DNA of 64,000 nucleotides from Caenimonas koreensis DSM 17982. GTDB taxonomy: Bacteria; Pseudomonadota; Gammaproteobacteria; Burkholderiales; Burkholderiaceae_C. Shown here in pieces: positions 16,044-24,548 of this stretch. Numbering within the stretch: the first letter of the stretch is position 1; each line of letters starts with the position of its first letter. Location: NCBI RefSeq assembly GCF_009646335.1, contig NZ_WJBU01000004.1, forward strand, positions 62,001 to 126,000, written 5' to 3'. The position numbers were made by a program, and so were the translations under genes. The notes beneath the pieces were generated by a model, which was not told the origin of the DNA, made no database searches, and saw nothing but the letters and a program-made list of their open reading frames with translations.

Positions 16044-16694
16044 TCAGAATGGCGGCGGGCTGGAGAACGTGACGCGCTGGCTCGTCGCGGGATGGGTGAG
16101 TTCAAGCTGCACCGCATGCAGCAACAGCCGCGGGCTGAGCGCCTGCACGTGGGGCGGTGCGTAGAGCGCATCGCCGAGGATGGGGTGCCCGAGCGATTTC
16201 AGGTGCACTCGCAGCTGGTGGGTGCGGCCCGTCAGGGGCTCGAGCGCGACGCGCGTTGTGTTGCTCGCCCGGTCGTGCGAGAGGGCTCGCCACTTTGTCT
16301 GGCTGGGCTTGCCGGCAACGGCGTCGACGATTTGCAGGGGACGGTTCGGCCAGTCAGCGGCCAAGGGCAGATCGATCGTGTGCCAGCTATTGTCGTGTTC
16401 AGGCTCAAGGCAACCCGCGACAACCGCCATGTAGTGTTTGGTGACTTCACGCCGTTCGAAGGCGGCGCTCAATTGCTTTTGGGCTTGAGGGCCTCGCGCC
16501 ATCAAGCACAGGCCGGAGGTGGCCATGTCCAGCCGGTGCACGACGAGTGCATCGGCAAATTCTGCCTGTGCGCGGCTGGCGAGGCAGTCCTGTTTGTCCT
16601 CGCCGCGGCCAGGCACGCACAGGAGGCCCGCGGGCTTGTCGAGCACCAGCAGATGAGCATCGCAAAACACCACCAGCCCAGATAATCCCGGCAT
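16044..16694 (-). CDS. RluA-family pseudouridine synthase
   Basis: 216 residues. The RluA signature HRLDMATSGL is at 53-62 with the catalytic Asp at 56; GRTHQLRVHLKSLGHPILGD completes the family pattern. Length and the opening VLDKPAGLLCVPGR match E. coli RluA, which modifies 23S rRNA U746 and tRNA position 32, so this is a plausible RluA. The annotated ATG (16694) overlaps the ATG of the divergent DUF486 gene; an in-frame stop lies just upstream, and GTG codons at residues 8-9 are possible alternative starts. Confidence 0.9.
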   Translation of the reverse strand: MPGLSGLVVFCDAHLLVLDKPAGLLCVPGRGEDKQDCLASRAQAEFADALVVHRLDMATSGLCLMARGPQAQKQLSAAFERREVTKHYMAVVAGCLEPEHDNSWHTIDLPLAADWPNRPLQIVDAVAGKPSQTKWRALSHDRASNTTRVALEPLTGRTHQLRVHLKSLGHPILGDALYAPPHVQALSPRLLLHAVQLELTHPATSQRVTFSSPPPF

Positions 16695-17061
16695 GAATTT
16701 CCTTCACTCGATTCCGCTGTCGGTGCAGACAATCGTGCTGCTCATAGCGTCCAACGCTTTCATGACGATGGCCTGGTACGGCCACCTGAAAAACCTGGCA
16801 ACGGCGCCGTGGTACATCGCAGCGCTAATCAGCTGGGCCATCGCGCTGGCCGAATACCTGCTGCAGGTGCCCGCCAATCGCATCGGCTTCCAGCAGGCCG
16901 GATTCAGTGTCGGGCAATTGAAGATCATGCAGGAGGTCATCACGCTGGCTGTATTCCTTCCGTTCTCGTTTTTCTATCTCGACGAGCCGCTCAAGCTGGA
17001 CTACCTGTGGGCTGCCCTGTGCATGGTCGGCGCAGCCTACTTCATCTTCCGCCACGCCTGA
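16693..17061 (+). CDS. DMT-family membrane protein (DUF486)
   Basis: 122 residues with four hydrophobic helices (about 7-25, 37-57, 73-92 and 98-119). Characteristic DUF486 stretches are AWYGHLKN, ISWAIALAEY, VPANRIG and QLKIMQEVITL. It belongs to the small drug/metabolite transporter-like group, but substrate and even transport activity are unproven for DUF486. The start codon overlaps that of the divergent pseudouridine synthase gene, leaving no separate promoter space, so one of the two starts is probably slightly inside the frame. Confidence 0.87.
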   Translation: MNFLHSIPLSVQTIVLLIASNAFMTMAWYGHLKNLATAPWYIAALISWAIALAEYLLQVPANRIGFQQAGFSVGQLKIMQEVITLAVFLPFSFFYLDEPLKLDYLWAALCMVGAAYFIFRHA

Positions 17062-17134
17062 TAACGGGAGCGGTTGCAGGCAGACGGTACACTCGCCGCA
17101 CTTTCACCGACGTTATCCAATTCAGGAGCCGGCA

Positions 17135-17779
17135 ATGTTTGGCAAGCTGCTGCCGCGCGAAGGCAACTTTTTCGAGATGTTCAACCAGCACGCTGACAAG
17201 ATCGTGGAGGCTGCGCGCGCCTTCTCGCAGCTGGTGGCGAACTACAGCGATCCGCACCTGCGTGAGCAGTACAACCGCGACGTCGACAACGCCGAGCGCG
17301 CTGCGGATCGAGTGACCCACGAGGTCAACCGGCTGCTTCACAAGACGTTCATCACGCCGATCGACCGTGAGCAGATCCACAAGCTGATCAACACGATGGA
17401 CGACGTGGCCGACCTGATCCAGGACTCGGCCGAGACCATGGCGCTGTACGACGTGCGCATGGTCAACGAAGAAATCATGCGCCTGACGGACCTGTCGGTG
17501 CGTTGCTGCGACAGGCTGAAAGAGGCCGTCTACATGATCGGCAAGCTCACAGACCCCGCCACGGCCGAAGCGGCGCTGAAGACCTGCGAGGAAATCGACA
17601 AGCTCGAGTCCGACGCCGATCGCGTGATGCGCTCGGCCATGAGCAAGCTCTTTCGCGAAGAGCCCGATGTGCGTGAAGTGATCAAGCTCAAGGCAATTTA
17701 TGAGCTGCTGGAGACGATCACCGACAAGTGCGAGGACGTGGCCAACGTGATCGAGGGCATCATCCTCGAGAACTCTTGA
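17135..17779 (+). CDS. DUF47 family protein, PhoU-like Pit accessory
   Basis: 214 residues, essentially all helical, with the PhoU-like pattern FFEMFNQHADKIVEAAR, a central TPIDREQIHKLINTMDDVAD and a C-terminal REVIKLKAIYELLETITDKC EDVANV region. Acidic ExxxD patches resemble the metal-binding sites of PhoU-domain proteins. DUF47 proteins are regularly encoded beside Pit transporters and are thought to control phosphate uptake or link it to polyphosphate. Here the Pit gene starts 17 bases downstream, so the two form an operon. AGGAGCC precedes the ATG at a good distance. Confidence 0.92.
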   Translation: MFGKLLPREGNFFEMFNQHADKIVEAARAFSQLVANYSDPHLREQYNRDVDNAERAADRVTHEVNRLLHKTFITPIDREQIHKLINTMDDVADLIQDSAETMALYDVRMVNEEIMRLTDLSVRCCDRLKEAVYMIGKLTDPATAEAALKTCEEIDKLESDADRVMRSAMSKLFREEPDVREVIKLKAIYELLETITDKCEDVANVIEGIILENS

Positions 17780-17796
17780 TTCGCAGGGCACGCTGA

Positions 17797-18807
17797 ATGG
17801 AAGCCACGCAAGCCGCGTTGTGGATGGTCGTCATGCTGGTGGTGCTGGCACTGGCGTTCGACTTCATGAATGGCTTTCATGACGCCGCGAATTCGATTGC
17901 CACCGTCGTCTCCACTGGCGTCCTGCGGCCGGGGCAGGCGGTGCTGTTCGCAGCTTTTTTCAACCTGGTAGCTATCGGCGTGTTTCACCTGAGCGTGGCG
18001 GCCACGGTGGGCAAGGGCATCGTCGAGCCGGGCATTGTGGACACGCACGTGGTGTTCGGCGCACTTGTTGGCGCCATCACCTGGAACCTGTTGACGTGGT
18101 GGTGGGGCATCCCGAGCAGCTCGTCGCACGCGCTGATTGGCGGCATCGTCGGCGCCGTCCTCGCCAAGGCGGGGGCGGGTCACCTTGTCGCCGCGGGCAT
18201 CTGGAAGACCGTCCTGTTCATCTTTCTCTCGCCATTGCTCGGGTTCATCTTCGGCTCGATGATGATGGTGGCGGTTTCGTGGATATTCAGGCGCACGACG
18301 CCTTCACGTGTTGACCGCTGGTTCCGACGCTTGCAGCTGGTGTCCGCGGGCGCGTACAGCCTGGGGCACGGCGGCAACGATGCGCAAAAGACGATCGGCA
18401 TTATCTGGATGCTGCTCATTGCCACCGGCCACGTTGCGGCTGACAGCAAGATGCCACCTTCGTGGGTGATTTATGCGTGCTACCTCGCCATCGGCCTCGG
18501 CACGATGTTCGGAGGCTGGCGCATCGTCAAGACAATGGGCCAGAAGATCACCAAGCTCAAGCCGGTGGGTGGCTTTTGTGCAGAGACAGGCGGCGCGATC
18601 ACGCTGTTCCTGGCGACTGCGCTCGGCGTTCCGGTCTCGACGACGCACACGATCACCGGGGCGATCGTGGGTGTGGGCGCAACCCGGCGTGCCAGCGCCG
18701 TTCGTTGGGGCGTGGCGGGCAACATCGTCTGGGCCTGGATCTTCACCATCCCGGCGGCTGCGTTTGTTGCCAGCATCGCCTACTGGCTGAGCCTGCAGAT
18801 CTTCTAG
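17797..18807 (+). CDS. pit: Low-affinity inorganic phosphate transporter (Pit family)
   Basis: 336 residues, strongly hydrophobic with about ten membrane helices. The PiT signature occurs twice as expected from the inverted repeat: NGFHDAANSIATVVSTGVL near the N-terminus and GGNDAQKTIGII with VSTTHTITGAIVGVG in the C-terminal half; SSSHALIGGIVGA is also typical. Function: uptake of metal-phosphate driven by proton symport at the inner membrane. It follows the DUF47 gene in an operon. The next gene is convergent, 16 bases away; no clear terminator is seen. Confidence 0.93.
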   Translation: MEATQAALWMVVMLVVLALAFDFMNGFHDAANSIATVVSTGVLRPGQAVLFAAFFNLVAIGVFHLSVAATVGKGIVEPGIVDTHVVFGALVGAITWNLLTWWWGIPSSSSHALIGGIVGAVLAKAGAGHLVAAGIWKTVLFIFLSPLLGFIFGSMMMVAVSWIFRRTTPSRVDRWFRRLQLVSAGAYSLGHGGNDAQKTIGIIWMLLIATGHVAADSKMPPSWVIYACYLAIGLGTMFGGWRIVKTMGQKITKLKPVGGFCAETGGAITLFLATALGVPVSTTHTITGAIVGVGATRRASAVRWGVAGNIVWAWIFTIPAAAFVASIAYWLSLQIF

Positions 18808-18823
18808 GCCTGCCTGGCGGCGG

Positions 18824-19366
18824 TCAGTCAGTGATGCGCGGCGCGTTGGGGTGCAGCCGCGCCATCGAGAAGCAATCGACAAAGCGGCCATTCTTCAGCG
18901 CATACGCCTTGTGCCGCCCTTCTTCGAAGAAGCCGAATGATTCATAGAGTGCCCGCGCCCGGTCATTGTCCGCGTGCACATGCAGCTCGATGCGCAACAC
19001 GTTTGCCCAGTTGTCGGCCCAGTCAACGAGCCGCGCAATAAGCTGGCGGCCGACGCCGCGGCCTTGCCATTGCGGATGAACGCCAATGCCCAGGTAGCGC
19101 ACGTGGAAGCGCCGCAGCGACATCTGCGCCAGGTGCAGCCCCGCATTGCCTACCACCTTGTCACCCGCAACCGCCACGAGCCGGCAGGCGTGCGGCTCGA
19201 TCTTCTGCAGGAACTCCATGCGGCCCGCTTCCGGGAAGTCGGGGGTCTGCAGCAGGCCTTCGAACGTGCCGACCTGGCCGAGCAGGTTTGAGATGGCCGC
19301 TGCGTCCGAGGGTTCGGCGCTGCGGATCACGATGGCGTTGGCGTCAGCCTGGTGGGCCGTGTCCAT
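18824..19366 (-). CDS. GNAT-family N-acetyltransferase
   Basis: 180 residues. The acetyl-CoA motif A appears as YLGIGVHPQWQGRGVGRQLIARL (loop QGRGVG), followed by IELHVHADNDRARALYESFGF, the typical motif B. The C-terminal ALKNGRFVDCFSMARL resembles PhnO/YhhY-like small-molecule acetyltransferases. Substrate unknown. It is transcribed alone, convergent with pit; the 119-base region to the next gene downstream of its start carries no recognised element. Confidence 0.9.
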   Translation of the reverse strand: MDTAHQADANAIVIRSAEPSDAAAISNLLGQVGTFEGLLQTPDFPEAGRMEFLQKIEPHACRLVAVAGDKVVGNAGLHLAQMSLRRFHVRYLGIGVHPQWQGRGVGRQLIARLVDWADNWANVLRIELHVHADNDRARALYESFGFFEEGRHKAYALKNGRFVDCFSMARLHPNAPRITD

Positions 19367-19485
19367 GTCGTCTCTCCTGGTGGGGTGAATGGACGAGCCA
19401 GCCTAGCGCAAGGCCGCAACGCAAGGAAATGCGAAACGCGCATGAAGCGATGTGCAAAATCGCAGCCACGCGCCACCACTGCCGC

Positions 19486-19932
19486 CTACTGCGAAATCTT
19501 TCGTCCCTCGTCGACCTGGTATTCGAAGTACTTCTGGAAGCTGTAGACGAAGCTGGCCATCAGCACCGTGGTGCCTATGAGGAGGGAAAGCGCCACCGCG
19601 AAGATGGTGAACCAGTTCGTGGAGCCAGCCCGCGAGTCTTGCGGCGACGATCGATTGAAGCGTGCGTTCCACTTCTCGCGCGTCATCAGGCCGTAGATGA
19701 TGGCCATCAGGGCGCAGCCGGCGATGTTGAATCCAAGCAACGGAATGAGCACCCAGCTCCAGGGGTCGTCCAGGCCGTATTGCTGCACGCGGGAAATTCC
19801 GTACACACCGATCGCAGTTGGAATGGGCAACGCCCAACCGAGCCAGTCGCCGAATCCGTGGAGGTAGAAACGATGCAAGCCAATCGGGCCGCCTACAAAT
19901 GCAAGCCATGCGGCCACGGTCTTGTTCTTCAT
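19486..19932 (-). CDS. TM2-domain-like membrane protein
   Basis: 148 residues from MKNKTVAAWLAF at 19932. The first half is a TM2-like module: AWLAFVGGPIGLHRFYLHG, then a polar turn and another helix (WSWVLIPLLGFNIAGCALMAIIYGL). A third helix (IFAVALSLLIGTTVLMASFV) lies near the C-terminus. Function is unknown; TM2 proteins are common small membrane proteins. The start overlaps the stop of the upstream acetyltransferase (ATGA), so it is co-translated with it. A competing antisense-free frame at 19403-19909 is a shadow. Confidence 0.82.
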   Translation of the reverse strand: MKNKTVAAWLAFVGGPIGLHRFYLHGFGDWLGWALPIPTAIGVYGISRVQQYGLDDPWSWVLIPLLGFNIAGCALMAIIYGLMTREKWNARFNRSSPQDSRAGSTNWFTIFAVALSLLIGTTVLMASFVYSFQKYFEYQVDEGRKISQ

Positions 19933-20462
19933 GCGGGGATGCCAGCCGGTGCAGTTGTGTCGGCCTGGCCGATGCTTTTTTCCATCATCACGATGTCGAG
20001 CCAGCGGCCGAACTTCCAGCCGCACGATTTGATGGTGCCGACTTCGGTGAAGCCGAGTGCGCGGTGCACACCGATCGAGCCCGCGTTGCCAGAGTCGCCG
20101 ATCACGGCGATCAGTTTGCGAATGCCTGCAGCTTCCGCTTCACGTTCCAGTTCGATCAACAGAATTTTCCCCCAGCCCTTGCCCGCCGATTGCGGGTGCA
20201 TGTAAATCGAGTCTTCGGCTGAATAGCGATAGGCGGGGCGTGGCTTGAACCATTGGCAATACGCAAAGCCGACGACTTCGCCCGCCACTTCCATGACGAG
20301 GTACGGCAGGCCTTTCGAGAGGACGTCGGCCCGGCGCGCCTTCATGTCATCTTCGCTGGGAGGTGTCGTTTCGAAGGTTCCCGTGCCGTGCAGCACGTGG
20401 TGGGAATAGATGGAGGTGATCGCAGGCAGGTCGCTGTCTTTGCTGGGGCGGATAGTTGGCAT
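19929..20462 (-). CDS. GNAT acetyltransferase, phosphinothricin acetyltransferase-like
   Basis: 177 residues. Opening IRPSKDSDLPAITSIYSHHV and TFETTPPS are typical of the Pat/Bar (YncA/MnaT) subfamily; the CoA loop is in SAGKGWGKILLIELE, followed by AVIGDSGNAGSIGVHRALGF. Related enzymes acetylate phosphinothricin, methionine sulfoximine or methionine sulfone; the natural substrate here is not known. It is followed by the overlapping TM2 gene. Its start codon (20460-20462) sits inside the -35 region of the divergent ribosomal-protein promoter, so expression of the two could interfere. Confidence 0.9.
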   Translation of the reverse strand: MPTIRPSKDSDLPAITSIYSHHVLHGTGTFETTPPSEDDMKARRADVLSKGLPYLVMEVAGEVVGFAYCQWFKPRPAYRYSAEDSIYMHPQSAGKGWGKILLIELEREAEAAGIRKLIAVIGDSGNAGSIGVHRALGFTEVGTIKSCGWKFGRWLDIVMMEKSIGQADTTAPAGIPA

Positions 20463-20482
20463 TTAGGGTTACGGGCTATAAT
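20456..20482 (+). promoter_or_regulatory. Promoter of the rpsP-rimM-trmD operon
   Basis: A perfect TATAAT at 20477-20482 with TTGGCA at 20456-20461, 15 bases apart (shorter than ideal). It lies about 100 bases before rpsP, leaving a leader that could hold ribosomal-protein control elements. The -35 box overlaps the start of the divergent acetyltransferase gene. Confidence 0.6.
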
Positions 20483-20583
20483 TGCGGGCTCTACAGCGTG
20501 TGCCGGCCGGGTGGCCTTGGCGCGTGTCTCAACGCTGGAAGATTCGGGGAAGTGAAACTCCCCTCCACCCGACAGGATAAATC

Positions 20584-20850
20584 ATGGTCGTCATTCGACT
20601 CTCTCGCGGCGGCGCTAAAGCCCGTCCTTTTTTCAACATCGTCGTCGCTGACAAGCGTACGCGTCGCGATGGCCGATTCATCGAGCGCCTGGGTTTCTAC
20701 AACCCGATCGCCAAGGGCGGTGAGGAATCGATCCGCGTTGCGCAGGATCGCTTGACCTACTGGAAGAGTGTCGGCGCGCAAGCATCGCCCACTGTTGAGC
20801 GTCTGCTCAAGCAAGCTGCGGACAAGGCTCCGGCCGCCGCAGCTGCGTAA
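20584..20850 (+). CDS. rpsP: 30S ribosomal protein S16
   Basis: 88 residues, normal for S16. [34 protein letters not shown] and the Ala-rich tail are diagnostic. S16 binds 16S rRNA and is needed for 30S assembly. First gene of the conserved rpsP-rimM-trmD-rplS order, with its own promoter upstream. RimM begins 10 bases after the stop. Confidence 0.98.
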   Translation: MVVIRLSRGGAKARPFFNIVVADKRTRRDGRFIERLGFYNPIAKGGEESIRVAQDRLTYWKSVGAQASPTVERLLKQAADKAPAAAAA

Positions 20851-20860
20851 TTCGATTCAA

Positions 20861-21427
20861 GTGACTTTTCCCGGCCTCGAACCTGCGGAACTTCCCGCGG
20901 ATGCCATCGAAGTCGGGCGAATTCTTGATGCCTGGGGCATCAAGGGCTGGTTCAAAGTCCTGCCCCACAGCGCTTCCCCGGAAGCGCTTTTTTCTTCCAA
21001 GCGCTGGTATTTGCAACCGTCCGAGCGAGGTGCCAAAACCTTCTCGGGCACGGTGCTGATGCGTGTGCGCGAGGCGAAAGAACACTCTGACTCCGTGGTG
21101 GCGCAGGCGCAGGATGTCGATGACCGCAATGCGGCCGAGTCATTGAAGGGCGCGCGCATCTTCGTGCCGCGCTCCAGTTTCCCGACGGCTGCAGCTGATG
21201 AGTACTACTGGGTAGACCTGCTCGGGCTGAACGTCGTCAACCGCGAAGGCGTCGCGCTGGGGCAAGTCAAGGACCTCATGTCCACCGGGCCGCAGACGGT
21301 GCTCGTCGTCGGTCTCGAGCTGGACGGCAAGCCGCAGGAGCGGATGATTCCGTTTGTCTCGGCCTTTATTGACAGCGTCGATGTCGCTGGCAAGCTCATC
21401 ACCGTTGACTGGCAGCCTGACTACTAG
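20861..21427 (+). CDS. rimM: Ribosome maturation factor RimM
   Basis: 188 residues starting at the GTG at 20861; the open frame reaches back into rpsP but similarity begins at about [19 protein letters not shown]. The N-terminal RimM barrel and the C-terminal PRC-barrel-like part ([35 protein letters not shown]) are both present. RimM assists 16S rRNA processing and 30S head assembly and binds S19. It sits between rpsP and trmD as in most proteobacteria, with 31 bases to trmD. Confidence 0.95.
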   Translation: MTFPGLEPAELPADAIEVGRILDAWGIKGWFKVLPHSASPEALFSSKRWYLQPSERGAKTFSGTVLMRVREAKEHSDSVVAQAQDVDDRNAAESLKGARIFVPRSSFPTAAADEYYWVDLLGLNVVNREGVALGQVKDLMSTGPQTVLVVGLELDGKPQERMIPFVSAFIDSVDVAGKLITVDWQPDY

Positions 21428-21458
21428 GCTTGGCACGCAAGGGCCTCTCTTTTTCGCC

Positions 21459-22205
21459 ATGCGCTTTGATGTCATCACGCTCTTCCCGGAAGTCTTCGCG
21501 CCGTTCATGGCCGTTGGCGTGACCCGACGCGCGTTCGAATCGAAGCTCGTGGATGTCAGGCTCTGGAACCCGCGCGATTGGGCCGACGGCAACTATCGGC
21601 GTATCGATGACCGACCGTTTGGCGGAGGCCCGGGTATGGTGATGATGGCTGAGCCACTTGCCAGGTGCTTCGCGGCCATTCGCGCAGAGCGCAACGATGA
21701 CGCGCCGCTTGTTCTCTTCTCCCCCGTGGGCCGCAAGCTCGACCACGCCGCGGCCACGTCGTGGTCGGCCAGCCAGGGTGCGATTCTGCTTTGCGGTCGC
21801 TACGAGGGCATCGACCAGCGGTTTATCGACAGCCACGTCGATATCCAGATGAGCCTCGGGGACTTCGTGTTGTCCGGCGGGGAGATCGCAGCGATCGCAC
21901 TACTCGATGCGGTTGCCCGCCTGCAGCCGGGCGTGCTCGGTGATGAAGACAGCCACCACTTCGACAGCTTCAATGCAGCACTCGATGGGCTCCTGGACTG
22001 CCCGCATTACACCCGGCCAGAAGTGTGGAACGGCCGGGCCGCACCAGCCGAACTGCTGTCGGGCCACCACGCGCACATCGAGCGGTGGCGGCGTGACCGC
22101 CGCCTGGAACTGACGGCCAGGCAGCGCCCGGAGCTGATCGCTGCGGCGCGCGAAGCGGGGCGCTTGAGCAAGGCTGACGAAGCGTTCCTCAAGAAGCTGG
22201 GCTGA
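21459..22205 (+). CDS. trmD: tRNA (guanine-N1)-methyltransferase TrmD
   Basis: 248 residues from [13 protein letters not shown] at 21459. Knot-fold motifs: [28 protein letters not shown] and the SAM-binding [41 protein letters not shown] is the usual C-terminal signature. It methylates G37 at N1 in tRNAs reading CNN codons, preventing +1 frameshifts. The upstream extension of the frame overlaps rimM and is not similar to TrmD. Confidence 0.98.
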   Translation: MRFDVITLFPEVFAPFMAVGVTRRAFESKLVDVRLWNPRDWADGNYRRIDDRPFGGGPGMVMMAEPLARCFAAIRAERNDDAPLVLFSPVGRKLDHAAATSWSASQGAILLCGRYEGIDQRFIDSHVDIQMSLGDFVLSGGEIAAIALLDAVARLQPGVLGDEDSHHFDSFNAALDGLLDCPHYTRPEVWNGRAAPAELLSGHHAHIERWRRDRRLELTARQRPELIAAAREAGRLSKADEAFLKKLG

Positions 22206-22212
22206 GATTGGC

Positions 22213-22218
22213 TATAAT
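22213..22218 (+). promoter_or_regulatory. -10 element of an rplS-specific promoter
   Basis: TATAAT eight bases after the trmD stop codon, within GGCTATAATCATGG. No convincing -35 box is visible 17 bases upstream, where trmD coding sequence lies. It would give rplS a private transcript with a leader of roughly 115 bases, allowing L19 output to exceed that of TrmD. Confidence 0.5.
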
Positions 22219-22252
22219 CATGGGCTTTCCGATCCTCTGCCTGGGTCCCAAA

Positions 22253-22295
22253 GGAAGCCAGCACATTGTTGGCTTCCGCGCAGCACCAGCTGGTG
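22253..22295 (+). promoter_or_regulatory. Structured rplS leader (two hairpins)
   Basis: GGAAGCCA (22253-22260) pairs perfectly with TGGCTTCC (22270-22277) across a 9-base loop; it is followed by the palindrome CACCAGCTGGTG (22284-22295). The hairpins lie between the -10 element and the L19 ribosome site (AGAGGTGAAAC). Autogenous or attenuation control of L19 is plausible; known L19 leader families are from other phyla, so this is inference. Confidence 0.45.
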
Positions 22296-22340
22296 TGGCG
22301 TCCCATTCCTAATTGCCCGGCACGATCCTAGAGGTGAAAC

Positions 22341-22733
<393 letters not shown>

Positions 22734-22752
22734 GCCGGTAGCACCGCAAAAG

Positions 22753-22788
22753 AAACCGCCGCCGGCCTTGGGCTTGTGGCGGTTTTTT
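22753..22788 (+). terminator. Intrinsic terminator after rplS
   Basis: AAACCGCC (22753-22760) pairs with GGCGGTTT (22778-22785), followed by a run of six T. It ends the rpsP-rplS transcript 20 bases after the L19 stop and 25 bases before the NUDIX gene. Confidence 0.85.
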
Positions 22789-22812
22789 CGTTCTGGTCAT
22801 CCTGAGCACTTC

Positions 22813-23523
22813 ATGTCGTCCTTTGACTCGGTCCCTGCCGATACGCCGCTATCCAAGCTGCCGAACTTCGACCCGCGCAGCGTGCCGGTGATCGGCATCG
22901 ACACGCATCTTCCGGCGGCGAGCCCTTCGTTGCTCACGCCATCGGCCCTGCGCGAAAGGTTCCGTTCACCGCCGGCCTGGGAGCCCGAAATCTGGGGCGA
23001 GCGCAAGTTCGCCGAGCGGCAGCCCGCACGCGCCTCGGTGCTCGTGCCGATCGTGATGCGCCAGCGGCCAACGATCCTGCTGACCGAGCGTACGACGCAT
23101 CTCTCCACGCATTCGGGCCAGGTTGCTTTTCCCGGTGGCAAGCAGGACGACACAGATACTGATGCCGCCCACACAGCCTTGCGCGAAGCACGCGAAGAGG
23201 TGGGCCTGGACCCGGCCCATGTCGAAGTGATCGGCCAGATGCCCACCTACACGACGGGCACGCGATTCATCATCACGCCTGTCATTGGCCTCATACAGCC
23301 CGATCACCAGCTCACCCTCAACGCCTTCGAGGTGGCCGACGCGTTCGAAGTGCCGCTTGATTTCCTGATGAACCCGGCCCACCACCGCCGGCATGCGCTC
23401 GAGTGGGGAGGGCACCGCCGCGAGTGGTTCTCCATGCCCTACATGGACGGCACGACCGAGCGCTACATCTGGGGTGCCACTGCAGCGATGCTGCGCAACT
23501 TCTATCGCTTGGTGGTCGCCTAG
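22813..23523 (+). CDS. NUDIX hydrolase, probable CoA pyrophosphatase
   Basis: 236 residues from MSSFDSVPADTP at 22813. The NUDIX box is GGKQDDTDTDAAHTALREAREEVGL, with Asp in place of the first Glu as is usual in the YeaB/NudL CoA-pyrophosphatase branch; the upstream LTERTTHLSTHSGQVAFPGG is the CoA-specific NuCoA-like signature. Likely reaction: cleavage of CoA or acyl-CoA to 3',5'-ADP and acyl phosphopantetheine. It lies between the rplS terminator and a CbiB-like gene, an order common in Burkholderiales. Confidence 0.93.
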   Translation: MSSFDSVPADTPLSKLPNFDPRSVPVIGIDTHLPAASPSLLTPSALRERFRSPPAWEPEIWGERKFAERQPARASVLVPIVMRQRPTILLTERTTHLSTHSGQVAFPGGKQDDTDTDAAHTALREAREEVGLDPAHVEVIGQMPTYTTGTRFIITPVIGLIQPDHQLTLNAFEVADAFEVPLDFLMNPAHHRRHALEWGGHRREWFSMPYMDGTTERYIWGATAAMLRNFYRLVVA

Positions 23524-23555
23524 GGGCCGGTTGCGGCGCGCTTTATGATCGCCGC

Positions 23556-24548
23556 ATGAGTTTTTTCGCCATCCTGTTCGCGTTGCTGATCGAGCAGGTG
23601 CGCCCATTGGGTCGCGGCAATTCCATCCACGCCACCTTGCGTGCGTGGGCCAGGTGGGTCAGCGGCAACTTCGATGCCGGCAAACCCCACCACGGATGGA
23701 TTGCGTGGACGCTGGCGGTAGGGCTTCCGTCCGTCGCTGCGGTGGCCGTGCACTGGCTGCTGATCATTTTTCTGGGATGGCCATTTGCCGTGCTGTGGAG
23801 CACAGCCGTCTTGTATGTCACCCTCGGCTTTCGGCAGTTCAGCCATCACTTCACTGACATCCGCGACGCACTGGACGCAGGTGATGAAGACCGGGCGCGC
23901 CAGTTGCTGGCCGACTGGCAGCAAGTCGATGCACGTGAGCTGCCGCGCAGCGAAATCGTGCGGCACGTGATCGAGTATTCGGTGCTGGCTGCGCATCGGC
24001 ATGTGTTCGGCGTGTTGACGTGGTTTTCAGTCCTGGCAGCGTTTGGCTTCGGGCCGGGCGGGGCGGTGTTCTATCGCATGAGCGAGTTTGTCTCGCGCTA
24101 CTGGAAGCACCGCAGCCTGAGCGAAATACAGCCCGCAAGCGAGGCATTGCAACTGGCCGCGTCGCAGGCGTGGGCGGCGATCGACTGGATCCCTGCGCGC
24201 ACCACTGCACTGGCGTTCGCGGTGGTCGGCAGTTTCGAAGATGCGATCGACTGCTGGCGCAACCACGCACAGCGGTTCCCGAACGACAACGACGGCGTGG
24301 TGCTTGCGGCGACGTCAGGCGCCGTGAATGTGCGGCTGGGTGGTGAGGCGTTGAAATCCGCGCTTTCGCCTCAGGCCGCGGCAGCGTCGTCGCCTGGTGA
24401 CGCCAGCGCCCCGGGGTCGACTGAGAGCACGCCCGGACGTGAAGCCGAAGTGGGGCACCTGCGCAGCATCGTGGGCCTGGTCTGGCGCTCGGTGGTGCTG
24501 TGGATGGTGTTGCTGGCGCTGCTGACCCTGGCGCGCTTGTTGGGCTAG
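23556..24548 (+). CDS. CobD/CbiB-family membrane protein
   Basis: 330 residues from MSFFAILFALLIEQVRPLG at 23556. Several membrane helices and internal AVVGSFEDAIDCWRNHA and GVVLAATSGAVNVRLGG follow the CobD/CbiB pattern (adenosylcobinamide-phosphate synthase), although the N-terminal LLIEQVRP motif is closer to the AmpE/regulatory-like branch found in betaproteobacteria that lack a surrounding cobalamin cluster. No cobalamin genes are nearby, so a true corrin role is uncertain. The stop overlaps that of convergent rsgA by three bases. Confidence 0.82.
   Translation: MSFFAILFALLIEQVRPLGRGNSIHATLRAWARWVSGNFDAGKPHHGWIAWTLAVGLPSVAAVAVHWLLIIFLGWPFAVLWSTAVLYVTLGFRQFSHHFTDIRDALDAGDEDRARQLLADWQQVDARELPRSEIVRHVIEYSVLAAHRHVFGVLTWFSVLAAFGFGPGGAVFYRMSEFVSRYWKHRSLSEIQPASEALQLAASQAWAAIDWIPARTTALAFAVVGSFEDAIDCWRNHAQRFPNDNDGVVLAATSGAVNVRLGGEALKSALSPQAAAASSPGDASAPGSTESTPGREAEVGHLRSIVGLVWRSVVLWMVLLALLTLARLLG

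Noticed and set aside
17074..17093. Promoter for the DUF47-pit operon (TTGCAG and TACACT)
   Set aside because: The two boxes are only 8 bases apart, too close for a sigma-70 promoter.
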